Source of the DNA: Limonium bicolor
Lineage: Eukaryota > Streptophyta > Magnoliopsida > Caryophyllales > Plumbaginaceae
Reading direction: 5' to 3'
Length of the DNA: 64,000 nucleotides
Assembly: GCA_023374045.1 (NCBI GenBank)
Contig: CM041780.1
Location: 38,889,030-38,953,029, forward strand
Under the pieces are notes generated by a model. That model ran no database searches. It was not told the DNA's origin and saw nothing but the letters and a program-made list of their open reading frames with translations. This document shows, in pieces, positions 35,567-49,475 of this stretch; position 1 is the stretch's first letter, and every line of letters starts with the position of its first letter. The position numbers and the translations under genes are program-made.

Positions 35567-37434
35567 TGTAACACCCCATCCAACATTAACATACTTACAA
35601 CAAACTACAGCGGAAGAACATCCTCATCACATTACTTAACTTGTTGGTGTACACGCCGTTAGCCACCACGTGGCTAACAAGGCTAATACATACACAATGT
35701 ACCGGTCTGATGGCTAAATTCCCGAGCAACTATACATCAGAATCCCTTTCCATTAACAATAACAACAACATACACCTTAACAACTATACCGAGTATTACT
35801 AAACTGGTGCCGACAACAACATCGGTCTTACTACACCTACTGTATACATACACTTAAATAAATACCCCTGTACAATGACTACCCGTCCTACTCTCGAACG
35901 GCTCCAGCACTACTGTACCTGAAATAGGAAAAGAAGAGAAAGGGGTGGCCCCAAGGGGCTCAGCACCTTTGCTGTATGGTAATCCCGCAGCCACATGCTA
36001 TCGGGCCACGCACAAACTACTTGTCGTCTTAACATGCAGTTGATTATAGTTAAATCGTACATGTAACAATAAAACACAACATTTAAAATTTCGCTCAATG
36101 GGCTCCACAACTCGGATAATACATCCTACTTAATAAAATCCCCATGGTATTCACCATCCTAGAGGTTTCTCCTCCAATGGAGCTACTTCCTTAATAGAAG
36201 ACAATACCCTTAAATCGGGTTATCCTTAAATGCCTCTTATCTCAATTGGAATCATTTCCATGATCAACACACTTCAATTTACAACATCAACATACATACG
36301 TAACAACACTAACAACACTTTGCACGTTTCCATGTGCACAACATAAACCGCAATAAATATTGCATCACAAACAAAACACATAACACAACGGGAATGGTTC
36401 TCTTAGGAACCGACCCAAACATCACTAACACACTGGTGAGCCTAGAGATTGTTGCCAGTCTCATGATAAGCTCGTTACATAACTCGTTACCGTTTCGTTA
36501 AATGAACGGTTAACTTAACACAAGGTGTCCCGGATATAGTGATCCAAGCACACCGAAACAAACATAACAATAGTATGCCCCTGTGGCCCGACGTGAGTCA
36601 GTAATAGCCTTGGTTAAGCTAAAGGGTAGGTTGGGAACCAAATTGGAAAACAACCAATACATACAGAGAGGATCGAACCTGCTATGACAACGACCCCCAT
36701 ACTCACACGCGTGGCCGGAACAGACCGGACTCCTCATTCCCCCCGTTAGCACTTATTAGAAGTTCATCTTTGAACTTTATTAAACATCACAAACATTGAG
36801 TTAAGTCTTGTCAGACATACACAAGGGAAAGAGAGTCATACATTCACATACAAACATCACCACAAACATCACATAACCAACTCACGCATAGCCGTGGTTA
36901 GAACGTTCCTTAAGTCGGAAACGTTGTTACCGGATACCGTTCTCTTACGTTTACCTAATAGTGGTTAACTAGCCCTTCAAGCGCATTAGAGGTTACCGGT
37001 ATCGGCACGTAAACATACAATAACAATAATGACTGTAAACTCGTTTCATGGTTTATATCATAACGTGGCAAACATACAGAAAACACATTGGCACAAGCCG
37101 GTGTAATCCGTAGGACACAGGTTGCAAGAAAACCATACCTGTCACCGGAGTCCACTTATCCTGTCCATTTATGTTCCTCGAGCAATTCTCGAACAACTGT
37201 TAACATCACATGTTTTCATTAACATCGGGGTTTGCTTTCATTTGTCAATGCTTAACTTTCCCCGTTAACTTAGTTACATAACTTAACATTTTTAACTTGT
37301 TTTACTTCACATTTTATACAACTTTTACCCACTTATGTCATTAAACTCACCTAACATGTCCTTAACATCCTTATAACATCATTACCTACCAATCCCCATC
37401 ATCACATATCATTTCATAACCTTAAACATCTTTG

Positions 37435-37696
37435 GTCCGACCGACCCACCGACCGACCCACATCTGGGTCGGTCCATTACAGAACCCTTTTTACTTCCTT
37501 ATTAACATGCCCGTCCGACCCACGTCCGACCCACCATTCTGGGTCGGTCCATGTGCGAACATTTTTCCACCTTTGAAACTTGACCGACCGACCCATGTCC
37601 GACCCACCCTTTTGGGTCGGACCATTACCGAACACATTCCTAACATTTTACAGAGGCTCGACCGACCCACAAACTGGGTCGGCCCCTGGGTCGGTC
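37435..37696. repeat. GACCGACCCA..TGGGTCGGTC palindromic array
   Basis: Four units start at about 37435, 37513, 37582 and 37659, spaced 69-78 bp. Each has direct GACCGACCCA or GTCCGACCCA copies followed by the inverted TGGGTCGGTC, giving 8-10 bp arms. The repeat is GC-rich and sits in an AT-rich LTR. Confidence 0.9.
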
Positions 37697-39647
37697 GCCT
37701 CCTAAACTTACCCAAACTTTGTCAAATCTTCACCAAACTTCTCCTAAGGCCTCTTAATGTGTTCTAACATCATTTGGCACTTCAAACACACCCTTAGGAT
37801 ATTCTTAAACACTCACAAAACTATTTTTCCTAATTCCTTAAACCTTTACTTATATCTCCACAAAATTCCTAACACTTACAATGTTTTCTCCTTATGATTC
37901 CTAGGTGGCATTTCACCTATAATGACCACAATACCAAGGTGTTTCCTCTACACCTTATCATCATCCCTCAACTTCTTTTCTTACTAACTAAATCTCCTTT
38001 TCACATCATACCCAAACATCACTTGTTCCTTGAACACTAACCTTACCTAAACCTTAAACAACTTCTCCAAGACTTTAATACATTCACAAACACACATTGA
38101 ATTCCTAGAACTTCCAAGATAACACCTAAATCCTTGCATCACTCTAAATCACCTTAATACATGTTTTCTTCTCAAGTAAACATTTATTCACCTTTAACAC
38201 TTCCTAGTTCACCAAAACCATTTAAAACACTTAGAACTTCTCACACATTTTCCCAAATTTGGCCATAGCTTCTCTTGTATACACTCACATCCAAACACTT
38301 AGGTTTTCACCTTATTTCACTCAAGAACACCTAAAATCCATCAAACACATTTCATACACAAACTTCACACATTTTGCACTACATCACAATATAGTGCATA
38401 ACTTAAATTGCTTGGCACTTAGGCCCTTAAATAACATGGCTCTTAGGCCCTTAAATTGCATAAACCTTAAACACTGAATTTCCCACATGAATAATGCCTT
38501 TGACCTGCAAATACATACACCAACACATATGTTCTTTTACTAGTCTCCTTGAGAACACTTTACTAGGTCACTCACCATTGGCTCCTTAGGTATTTTATCA
38601 AGCAAATCAAGCTCATTTTCCTAAGGCATTTAAACTACATTGAGATAGTTTGTTTACCTCTTTTTCCTCATACAAATTTCCTTCTTGTTTCCTTACAAAC
38701 CGGTGGGGTACTTGATTCCTTGTCAAGTTCTATACATTGTACAAACAACATAATGAGTATTCAAGCTTTAAGCTTCATCTCATTGTAAACCCTAGTTACA
38801 TATATTGTCTTAAGGTATTAACATGATTGTTTTACCTTGGAATGGAAAGAGAGCTTGAATATATATCAAGAGAGGACTCCTCCTAGCCCTTGGAAGATTC
38901 AAATGAAGCTAAACAAACAAGGTAAAGACACCATGGTGAGGTTAATTTTCGGCCATGTACTAAAAAGAGAGGAAATGGAGTTTTCTTTGGTTTTTCCTTA
39001 CCTTGAAGCAAAGGTGATCAACAAGGCATAAAAACATTAGCTCAAGCCCCTTCCATGGAAGTTCTCCTTGGCACCAAAATGGTGGTTTTGAGGATTTGAA
39101 AGGACAAGGTTGTAGAGCTTGCTCCAACTAAGAGAACGGTAGTCTCGGAATTAAATTCGGAGCATGGAGTCATAAGTTACAAGTGAAGAAGGGTGAAGAA
39201 TGTCATGGTTCTGTTTGGAATCGTTGGAGAGAGGAGGAAGAAGATGGCCAACGTGGGAAATGAGAGGAAAGAAGAGAATGAAGAGATAAGTGTGCTTTTG
39301 TTAAGATATTTATCCTTATAAAGCAAATAGTATACTAATTAGTCATTCTTTCTTTTCTTAGCAAACTAACAAGGGTGGTGAGTCACACACCTTAGAAACC
39401 GGCCCCAAATAGTACCTAGGGGTACTTTAGACTTTATTAGTCAATTGTCTCACTTATAACATTATATGTTACAAACTAGTTATAAAAATCACTATTCACT
39501 AATAACAAGGCACATAGAAGTGAAATTTTTGATTTCCCACTAATATGGCCACCCAAATGTGATACTATATAGTACACATGTTAATTAAAGAGTAATGATG
39601 GACATTTAGCCATTCAAAACTCATTTACAAGACAATTTTTCAAAAAC

Positions 39648-39671
39648 GTGCTTTAAGACTCCTTAAAGCAC
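39648..39671 (-). other. Conserved LTR hairpin, copy C
   Basis: GTGCTTTAAG and CTTAAAGCAC flank ACTC. Confidence 0.85.
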
Positions 39672-40107
39672 ATTTTGCGTTTTAACTTGTTTTCAAGCTT
39701 GGTTTTCTTTAGTAATTGATTTAATATGTTCATTAACATATTTACAAAGTATAGGTATGACCATTAGGTCTTATACACATTCCTCCCAAGCTTAGAGCAC
39801 ATTTTTGCTCATATTGACTTTAAGGTATTACCTTGTGTTTTGTTTGGTTTCATTGTCTACCAAAGTTTCTTAAGGACTCATTTAGCCTTATTAAATCATA
39901 ATTAAATGTTATCAAGTCTTGGTAGGCTCTTTGGGTCCTAACCAAGTTCACTCATAGCTTAGAGCATGTTTTTGCTCAAACTGTGTTTTAATGCTTTATT
40001 GCATTTATTATAGTTTAGATTGTTCACTGTTGTTACTAAGGCACTTTTTAGCCTTTACATACCATAATTTGATATTTAAACCACATATCAAGGTTTGGGG
40101 TATTTCA

Positions 40108-40144
40108 ATCTACCCCCCTTAAAAGAACTTCGTCCTCGAAGTTC
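40108..40144 (-). other. Polypurine tract and adjoining hairpin
   Basis: The minus strand has AAGGGGGGTAGATT beside the LTR, the plus-strand primer. Next to it GAACTTCG-TCCT-CGAAGTTC is a perfect 8-bp hairpin. A CGAGGACGAAGTTC phrase before the polypurine tract is common in plant chromoviruses as I recall. Confidence 0.75.
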
Positions 40145-43100
40145 ACACTTTCCTCACATCATTAGATTAGAACACAGGAATCACTTGGAAGTAAACTTCC
40201 TTAACCAAACACACTTTACATCACAACCTCGGACTTAATGGTCCGGGCAACACATTCACATTCACACATAACATAACATATCCAAATGATAACCTCGGAC
40301 TCTATGGTCCGGGTATCTTAACAACACTTACACATACTTAACAACATTTGGACACGTAGGTCCCGATAACATAACAGTCTTTAGACACGTAGGTCTATTT
40401 AACACACACATTTAGACTCATAGGCCTTGATAGTATACACTTTAGGAAATCCAAGTCAAACAACATTCATTACACATACCACACAACATGTCAGAGCATG
40501 TATAGCAATCAAAAATATCCTTGATATACACTGTGATCCCGCAGAACCCGGTCGCGATGGACACCTTCCGTCCCCGTGCCTTTGGGAGTTTAAAACAATC
40601 ACATAAATTTAAAATTTCCTTGTGAGGTTAAGTAAGAAGACTTTAATTAGTAAGTATCCATCAACGTTTTATAAATACCAATTTAAAATCCTTTTGAAAA
40701 CACACACAACTCCAAGTCCAACTTAAGCTCTTTGCTTCTTTTTAGCGTGGTTATTTGTGACCACTTATAGGGAGTTTCAAGAGTCATCCAACCCTGATGT
40801 GATCAGCATCAGTGTTGAACTATCCTTCCACCCCAATTTGTGTTCGGCTTCCCTTGATCACATGCAAATCAAGTTCCACCTCCCACTTCATTTTCAAGCA
40901 TCAATAAATCACTCATTTCAATTTTCTATCTTTCGAATCATTCTAGTCATGATCACAACATCTCCAAAGGATAGAACTCCGTCTATCAATTACCTCCATT
41001 CACTTTTAATCCTGTTGCCTAGGGAATCTTATTCTCACTAGGTTCTATGTCGGTATCATACCCTTTCATGCATCACTATAAAGTATACATATATATACAC
41101 ATATATTTTATCCAAAATACAACACACCTGATTTTACATTTATACACTGTCGGGGCTCTTTTCCCCCGGGGTTTTCTACTCCCCACACTTGTACAATCAC
41201 ACACAATTGTTAACAAACACACACTTATCACAATGGTATTCGCATCCTCTGTGCGCAATTACCACAATTAAACCATGAATGAATGTGTATGTTTACGTAA
41301 CACACACCCAATCATCAAAACAAACAATAATTTTGTGCTATGCACAATATGAGTCACATACACTACGTACACTTGTACGGTAATATACACTAAGTGGTTT
41401 TGCGCTCTACCCCCCTTAGAAGGGATTACGCCCACGTAATCAATCACTACACATTGGCTTAAATGCTCTGCCGTCGTGAAGTGTTTTAACTTCCACGCGG
41501 TCTATTACACAACGGATTCTGATTAGAGGATCTCAACCATATTGGCGGTTTAGTTCCTAAACCAGGAATTCTCATTGGAGTTGTAACTCATAACCGGTTT
41601 CGGTCCTGGCCTGTGAGGCTTCTAGGCGTTAATAATTAGCCATCCACTCATATTCACCATGTACATTCAATACTTGAATCACTGGCTCACTAGTTTCTAC
41701 TGCGAAACTCTAATAACTGTAGAGCTTAATTGCTCTCTTTTGTTATTCTTACCGTATTGTATATCCCCAATTGTCACCTTCATCTTGGTAACAATGGTTT
41801 CTCAACCGACGCACGGTATCTTTTACCGTTAGCGGATTCGGTGAGTTTCACAATTTTCATAACAATTTATGTGTATACCACTATGTATTTCACAATGATT
41901 GACTTGTTCGCTTCCGACTTACTGTCGGTTGAGTTTGAGCTACTACCTAGTGTGTAGTGCTCTCTCAACTATTTACAACCTTCGTGGTATATTCCATACC
42001 GCTATTTGGCAGTTAGTGCTACTGTAGTCACTTACTGTTAATCATGTCTCCACATTTGGTTTTGTACAAGTATTCTTTTATTGGTGCGGCCTTGCATTTC
42101 CTATGCATCGGCCATTACAACATTATTCACAATTAACATATTTCTAATTCCTAGCTATCCCACTCGATCATTACTGCGCAAGTGCAATACCAAAACACTC
42201 AGTCATACAGAGTGCAGAGGCGTAAACTCTTGACAGTAAATCCCTTATGTGATTCGCCATGGAATTCACACTGAGTTCCTCATCACACAATACCAACCAC
42301 TGGCTTATTGCCCAGTCTGTTTAACATCACTCATCTTGCATCTCCACTGAGTTTAACTCTTAACTGGTTTTATCTGTTACATTATCGTTTGACAACATTT
42401 ATACAACGGTCGCTTGTTGCGCACCGTGCTCTTACTCCCTGTATAACATCAGCTTATATCTACTGTCACTTCAACTTCCACACATAAACTTACATTATTC
42501 ACATTATGGTTCATCCCTCCTTTGGATGACTACTGAATGCTCCTTGAGCATCGATCATTCGAATCACAAGCCGGCATTATTCAGCTCGGTGTTTCACCTT
42601 ATACACACTAAGCTAATTACTCTCTCTTTCATTAATAACATCGTCCACCCTTAACACATTTCTTGAACTTGATCCACATGACTACCGCTCCTGCGGTCTC
42701 ACAATATCGAGAGGTATCCCCACTCTTAATGCAGTGGTTCGTTTACCACTCTATTCACTTATACAACATAAACCTTTGCAATCAATCTAATTTATATAAC
42801 ATATCTTACTTATGGCTTATGAGCCTTGTTTGTCTTGAGCTGGGCTCATTGTAGGCTGTCCACACGTATGTACCTCTCTGTACAATATTACAAGGTCGTT
42901 GCATCACGTTTCCTTCCATGGGATGCCCCTTAGGTTTGTCAGTCCGTCTCCTGACAATTTATGTCTAAACTGGGTGTTAGTTTCAACCCTTATGTTTCTG
43001 TCACGTTATTTCGTGCAACAATTGTTGATGCAAACACCCTTTAAGGATTTCTCCTGGGTGTTGCTAAGTTATGCCATTACATTTGGCTCACACTTATTGG

Positions 43101-44888
43101 TACATTCCATTAGCCACGCCGTTTGCGTTCTTAAATGGCTTATTATCTCCTTCTGTGAAGATTAACATTCCCTGGTAGTGTAGGTACTCATTCTGGGAAT
43201 TTCATCCCGTTCATTGCACATCAATGTGTCCACATCAGGCATCTGCTTGCCATGTACAGGCTGGGTCACCATTTCAGCTATCATGTTTTATCCCTTAGGC
43301 TTATCAAGACACATGTGGTGTCTTTCATAATAGTCCGTGCTCTTCGCACTCCTTGACTTTTTACATTCCCTTGAAATAAACTCACTAGTTCCTTTAGTCC
43401 TTTTTAACTTAACTGGGTTCCTTAACTTCAACTATTCCTGGTAATCCTTAGCTCTTGTTCGTTTTATACTGCTGACCGTAGACGGAGTCGACTACTTCCC
43501 GTGTTTCGGACTCTACTCGTATACATATATGGGGTATCTTACTGATACATTGCTACTTACCCAACTAACCCATGAGTAGGTCTGTCAGGCCCACATGCTC
43601 CTATCGGAGTGCGGTCGTCCCACAACACAGTTGGTACACTTGTAGTGTCCGTCACACGCCTAGGTGAAGTATTCTGTTGTCAACTCCCTTATATTGTCCC
43701 GTGACAATATTCATTCCTTACTTCCCGAACTTAATCGAGGGAAAGTTTATCCATTGTTGTATCCTTGTCAACTGTCCTTGGTTTTACTGGTTTGGTTTAA
43801 AAGAAGGTTGGAAAGAAGTGTTGGTTTGAAAGAAAATCTGGTTTTGAAAAGAAAAGGGTTTGTGAAAATCTGGGTTTTAAAGAAAAATTCTCATGGTTCC
43901 ACAACATCTTCTTACCTTAACCAAGTCTAGCTTCTTGCTGACTGGTGTATTTCGGCTGTTAAGCCCTTCCATGGTTATAATGTTCACACTTAACCTCGTG
44001 GTACTTTACTAAGTACTTCATAGTGGTTATAAATTTCTCGAATTGCCCTGTTATAGCAGCACTTGCTATGGCAAGTGCGCCATGCTAACTGGCTATCAGT
44101 TTAACACATACCGGTTGTGGTATTGTTTTTACCCGCACTGTCATCAGTGGCCTTGTTGGCCCTCACTGATCTTACTGTCTTGATATAACTTGTCTAGGTG
44201 ACTTCTCACTGTCTTCACATAACATCATTAACTAGGGTGTTTCCCATTCTGGGAGACCCCTTTGTCTTAGTATTGTATCCTCTTTGTAGCCCGTTCCACG
44301 TATTCGTGGTTACTGAGATTGTCTCTTGTTTGGGCACTACGTTGTAGTTCCTTTGTCGGTTGGTATACCGTTGGTGTTTTATTTATCAACTGTGGTCCCG
44401 TAGACACTCGTCTCGGGTTTCACTAATCCACTTCTTGCCTGTTGCACGGTAGGTGCGTTGCAAGCTGGTTATTCTCGACTGCTCTGCATGTCGACCCATG
44501 TTGCCGGAAATTCTATTCTCCAATATACAAGATCCTTCATTCATTGCTATGAAATGCGGTTAACATTGTTTAGATGGAGACCGTCTCCGGGATTCCCAGT
44601 TTCCGGGATCTACCGTATGACAGGTTCTCCGTACCCTAAAGGTATTTAATAACAGCCAGATCGGGTATTCCCGAGTATGAGAGTGGACTTCCATCTCTCT
44701 GGCGTTGTTTCCCCAAGTTATATACAGGGATTGTGGAGGGTGGGAAGGATATTGTAGGTTTCCAGTAGTCACTGGTAGTTCCTAACTAGCGTATCTCTCA
44801 CGCTATCACTCAACCCTTAACCCAAAGTACTTAAATCCTAACTCGGTACTTCCTAAGCTCGGTAATTCAGTCATCAGAGCGATACTTC
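40145..44888 (-). mobile_element. Non-coding interior of the LARD-like element
   Basis: No retroviral domain is recognisable in any frame, and ORFs are short and chance-like. Notable content is a block near 42170-42232 matching in reverse complement the duplicated 7087-7365 block, and a purine-rich low-complexity stretch at 43790-43890. Sequence otherwise shows no internal repeats. Confidence 0.7.
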
Positions 44889-44900
44889 GCTCTGATACCA
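44889..44900 (-). other. Primer binding site within a hairpin
   Basis: The minus strand reads TGGTATCAGAGC. On the plus strand ATCAGAGCGA-TACT-TCGCTCTGAT (44873-44896) is a perfect 10-bp stem, so most of the primer site can fold on itself. Confidence 0.85.
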
Positions 44901-46808
44901 CTTTTTGTAACACCCCATCCAACATTAACATACTTACAACAAACTGCAGCGGAAGAACATCCTCATCACAATACTTAACTTGTTGGTGTTACACGCCGTT
45001 AGCCACCCACGTGGCTAACAAGGCTAATACATACACAATGTACCGGTCTGATGGGCTAAATTCCCGAGCAACTATACATCAGAATCCCTTTCCATTAACA
45101 ATAACAACAACATACACCTTAACAACTATACCGAGTATTACTAAACTGGTGCCGACAACAACATCGGTCTTACTACACCTACTGTATACATACACTTAAA
45201 TAAATACCCCTGTACAATGACTACCCGTCCTACTCTCGAACGGCTTCCAGCACTTCGTACCTGAAAATAGGAAAAGAAGAGAAAGGGGTGGCCCCAAGGG
45301 GCTCAGCACCTTTGCTGGTATGGTAATCCCGCAGCCCACATGCTATCGGGCCACGCACAACTACTTGTCGTCTTAACATGCAGTTGATTATAGTTAAATC
45401 ATACATGTAACAATAAACACAACATTTAACATTTCGCCTCAATGGGCTCCACAATCGGATAATACATCCTACTTAATAAATCACCCATGGTATTCACCAT
45501 CCCTAGAGTGTTTCTCCTCCAATGGAGCTACTTCCTTAATAGACGACACATACCCTTAAATCGGGTTATCCTTAAATGCCTCTTATCTCAACTTGGAATC
45601 ATTTCCATGATCCACACACTTCACATTTTACAACATCAACATACACTACGTAACAACACTTAACAACACTTTGCACGTTTCCATGTGCACAACATAACAC
45701 CGCAATAAATATTGCATCACAACAAAACACATAACACAACGGGAATGGTTCTCTTAGGAACCGACCCAAACATCACTAACACACTGGTGAGCCTAGAGAT
45801 TGTTGCCAGTCTCATGATAAGCTCGTTACATAACTCGTTACCGTTTCGTTAAATGAACGGTTAACTTAACACAAGGTGTCTCGGATATAGTGATCCAAGC
45901 ACACCGAAACAAACATAACAATAGTATGCCCCTGTGGCCCGACGTGAGTCAGTAATAGCCTTGGTTAAGCTAAAGGGTAGGTTGGGAACCAAATTGGAAA
46001 ACAACCAATACATACAGAGAGGATCGAACCTGCTATGACAACGACCCCCATACTCACACGCGTGGCCGGAACAGACCGGACTCCTCATTCCCCCCGTTAG
46101 CACTTATTAGAAGTTCATCTTTGAACTTTATTAAACATCCACAAACATTGGGTTAAGTCTTGTCAGACATACACAAGGGAAAGGAGAGTCATACATTCAC
46201 ATACAAACACCACGCACAAACATTACATATCCAACTCACGCATAGCCGTGGTTAGAACGTTCCTTAAGTCGGAAACGTTGTTACCGGATACCGTTCTCTT
46301 ACGTTTACCTAATAGTGGTTAACTAGCCCTTCAAGCGCATTAGAGGTTACCGGTATCGGCACGTAAACATACAATAACAATAATGACTGTAAACTCGTTT
46401 CATGGTTTATATCATAGCGTGGCAAACATACAGAAAAATACATTGGCACACAAGCCGGTGTAATCCGATAGGACACAGGTTGCAAGAAAACCATACCTGT
46501 CACCGGAGTCCACTTATCCTGTCCATTTATGTTCCTCGAGCAATTCTCGAACAACTGTTAACATCACACGTGTTTTCATTAACATCGGGGTTTGCTTGAT
46601 CATTTAATGTCAATGCTTAACTTTCCCCGTTAACTTAGTTACATAACTTAACATTTTTAACTTGTTTTACTCTCACATTTTAATACAACTTTTAGCCCAT
46701 TTTATAGTCATTAAAACTCACCTAACATGTCCTTAACATCCTCATAACATCATTACCTACCAATCCCCATCATCACATGTGATTTCATAACCTTAAACCA
46801 TGTTTTTG

Positions 46809-47070
46809 GTCCGACCGACCCACCGACCGACCCACATCTGGGTCGGTCCATTACAGAACCCTTTTTACTTCCTTATTAACATGCCCGTCCGACCCACGTC
46901 CGACCCACCATTCTGGGTCGGTCCATGTGCGAACATTTTTCCACCTTTGAAACTTGACCGACCGACCCATGTCCGACCCACCCTTTTGGGTCGGACCATT
47001 ACCGAACACATTCCTAACATTTTACAGAGGCTCGACCGACCCACAAACTGGGTCGGCCCCTGGGTCGGTC
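46809..47070. repeat. GACCGACCCA palindromic array, second LTR copy
   Basis: Same four units as 37435-37696, essentially unchanged. Confidence 0.9.
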
Positions 47071-49015
47071 GCCTCCTAAACTTACCCAAACTTTGTCAAA
47101 TCTTCACCAAACTTCTCCTAAGGCCTCTTAATGTGTTCTAACATCATTTGGCACTTCAAACACACCCTTAGGATATTCTTAAACACTCACAAAACTATTT
47201 TTCCTAATTCCTTAAACCTTTACTTATATCTCCACAAAATTCCTAACACTTACAATGTTTTCTCCTTATGATTCCTAGGTGGCATTTCACCTATAATGAC
47301 CACAATACCAAGGTGTTTCCTCTACACCTTATCATCATCCCTCAACTTCTTTTCTTACTAACTAAATCTCCTTTTCACATCATACCCAAACATCACTTGT
47401 TCCTTGAACACTAACCTTACCTAAACCTTAAACAACTTCTCCAAGACTTCAATACATTCACAAACACACACATTGAATTCCTAGAACTTCCAAGATAACA
47501 CCTAAATCCTTGCATCACTCTAAATCACCTTAATACATGTTTTCTTCTCAAGTAAACATTTATTCACCTTTAACACTTCCTAGTTCACCAAAACCATTTA
47601 AAACACTTAGAACTTCTCACACATTTTCCCAAATTTGGCCATAGCTTCTCTTGTATACACTCACACCCAAACACTTAGGTTTTCACCTTATTTCACTCAA
47701 GAACACCTAAAATCCATCAAACACATTTCATACACAAACTTCACACATTTTGCACTACATCACAATATAGTGCATAACTTAAATTGCTTGGCACTTAGGC
47801 CCTTAAATAACATGGCTCTTAGGCCCTTAAATTGCATAAACCTTAAACACTGAATTTCCCACATGAATAATGCCTTTGTCCTGCAAATACATACACCAAC
47901 ACATATGTTCTTTTACTAGTCTCCTTGAGAACACTTTACTAGGTCACTCACCATTGGCTCCTTAGGTATTTTATCAAGCAAATCAAGCTCATTTTCCTAA
48001 GGCATTTAAACTACATTGAGATAGTTTGTTTACCTCTTTTTCCTCACAAATTTCCTTCTTGTTTCCTTACAAACCGGTGGGGTACTTGATTCCTTGTCAA
48101 GTTCTATACATTGTACAAACAACATAATGAGTATTCAAGCTTTAAGCTTCATCTCATTGTAAACCCTAGTTACATATATTGTCTTAAGGTATTAACATGA
48201 TTGTTTTACCTTGGAATGGAAAGAGAGCTTGAATATATATCAAGAGAGGACTCCTCCTAGCCCTTGGAAGATTCAAATGAAGCTAAACAAACAAGGTAAA
48301 GACACCATGGTGAGGTTAATTTTCGGCCATGTACTAAAAAGAGAGGAAATGGAGTTTTCTTTGGTTTTTCCTTACCTTGAAGCAAAGGTGATCAACAAGG
48401 CATAAAAACATTAGCTCAAGCCCCTTCCATGGAAGTTCTCCTTGGCACCAAAATGGTGGTTTTGAGGATTTGAAAGGACAAGGTTGTAGAGCTTGCTCCA
48501 ACTAAGAGAACGGTAGTCTCGGAATTAAATTCGGAGCATGGAGTCATAAGTTACAAGTGAAGGGTGAAGAATGTCATGGTTCTGTTTGGAATCGTTGGAG
48601 AGAGGAGGAAGAAGATGGCCAACGTGGGAAATGAGAGGAAAGAGAATGAAGAGATAAGTGTGCTTTTGTTAAGATATTTATCCTTATAAAGCAAATAGTA
48701 TACTAATTAGTCATTCTTTCTTTTCTTAGCAAACTAACAAGGGTGGTGAGTCACACACCTTAGAAACCGGCCCCAAATAGTACCTAGGGGTACTTTAGAC
48801 TTTATTAGTCAATTGTCTCACTTATAACATTATATGTTACAAACTAGTTATAAAAATCACTATTCACTAATAACAAGGCACATAGAAGTGAAATTTTTGA
48901 TTTCCCACTAATATGGCCACCCAAATGTGATACTATATAGTACACATGTTAATTAAAGAGTAATGATGGACATTTAGCCATTCAAAACTCATTTACAAGA
49001 CAATTTTTCAAAAAC

Positions 49016-49039
49016 GTGCTTTAAGACTCCTTAAAGCAC
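49016..49039 (-). other. Conserved LTR hairpin, copy D
   Basis: Same sequence as copy C, loop ACTC. Confidence 0.85.
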
Positions 49040-49475
49040 ATTTTGCGTTTTAACTTGTTTTCAAGCTTGGTTTTCTTTAGTAATTGATTTAATATGTTCA
49101 TTAACATATTTACAAAGTATAGGTATGACCATTAGGTCTTATACACATTCCTCCCAAGCTTAGAGCACATTTTTGCTCATATTGACTTTAAGGTATTACC
49201 TTGTGTTTTGTTTGGTTTCATTGTCTGCCAAAGTTTCTTAAGGACTCATTTAGCCTTATTAAATCATAATTAAATGTTATCAAGTCTTGGTAGGCTCTTT
49301 GGGTCCTAACCAAGTTCACTCATAGCTTAGAGCATGTTTTTGCTCAAACTGTGTTTTAATGCTTTATTGCATTTATTATAGTTTAGATTGTTCACTGTTG
49401 TTACTAAGGCACTTTTTAGCCTTTACTTACCATAATTTGATATTTAAACCACATATCAAGGTTTGGGGTATTTCA

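Larger units (their letters stand above)
35567..40107 (-). repeat. 3' LTR of the non-coding element
   Basis: 4,541 bp. It contains a GACCGACCCA..TGGGTCGGTC array (37435-37696), the palindrome GCACTA..TAGTGC near 38377-38400 and the conserved hairpin at 39648-39671. A diverged duplication of about 170 bp (39790-39905 and 39957-40075) explains why the hairpin is further from the end than in other LTRs. ORFs such as 36510-36752 and 38837-39031 recur in the other LTR and lack domains. Confidence 0.92.
35567..49475 (-). mobile_element. Large non-coding LTR element with 4.5 kb LTRs
   Basis: Two nearly identical LTRs (35567-40107 and 44906-49475) run TGTAACACCCC to GGGGTATTTCA on the plus strand. 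A primer site at 44889-44900 and a polypurine tract beside 40107 set the minus orientation. The 4.8 kb interior has no gag or pol, so this is a non-autonomous element of the LARD kind. Its termini, primer site and polypurine region resemble those of the chromovirus at 50928, a plausible helper. Flanking pentamers (GCTAC left, CTCTA right) do not match. Confidence 0.85.
44906..49475 (-). repeat. 5' LTR of the non-coding element
   Basis: 4,570 bp, nearly identical to 35567-40107 with scattered 1-3-base indels. The array is at 46809-47070 and the hairpin at 49016-49039. As the 5' LTR it would hold the promoter. Confidence 0.92.

Noticed and set aside
38837..39031. 64-residue ORF present identically at 48211-48405
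   Set aside because: It is duplicated only because it is in the two LTRs of one element. It has no domain and no relative outside the LTR.
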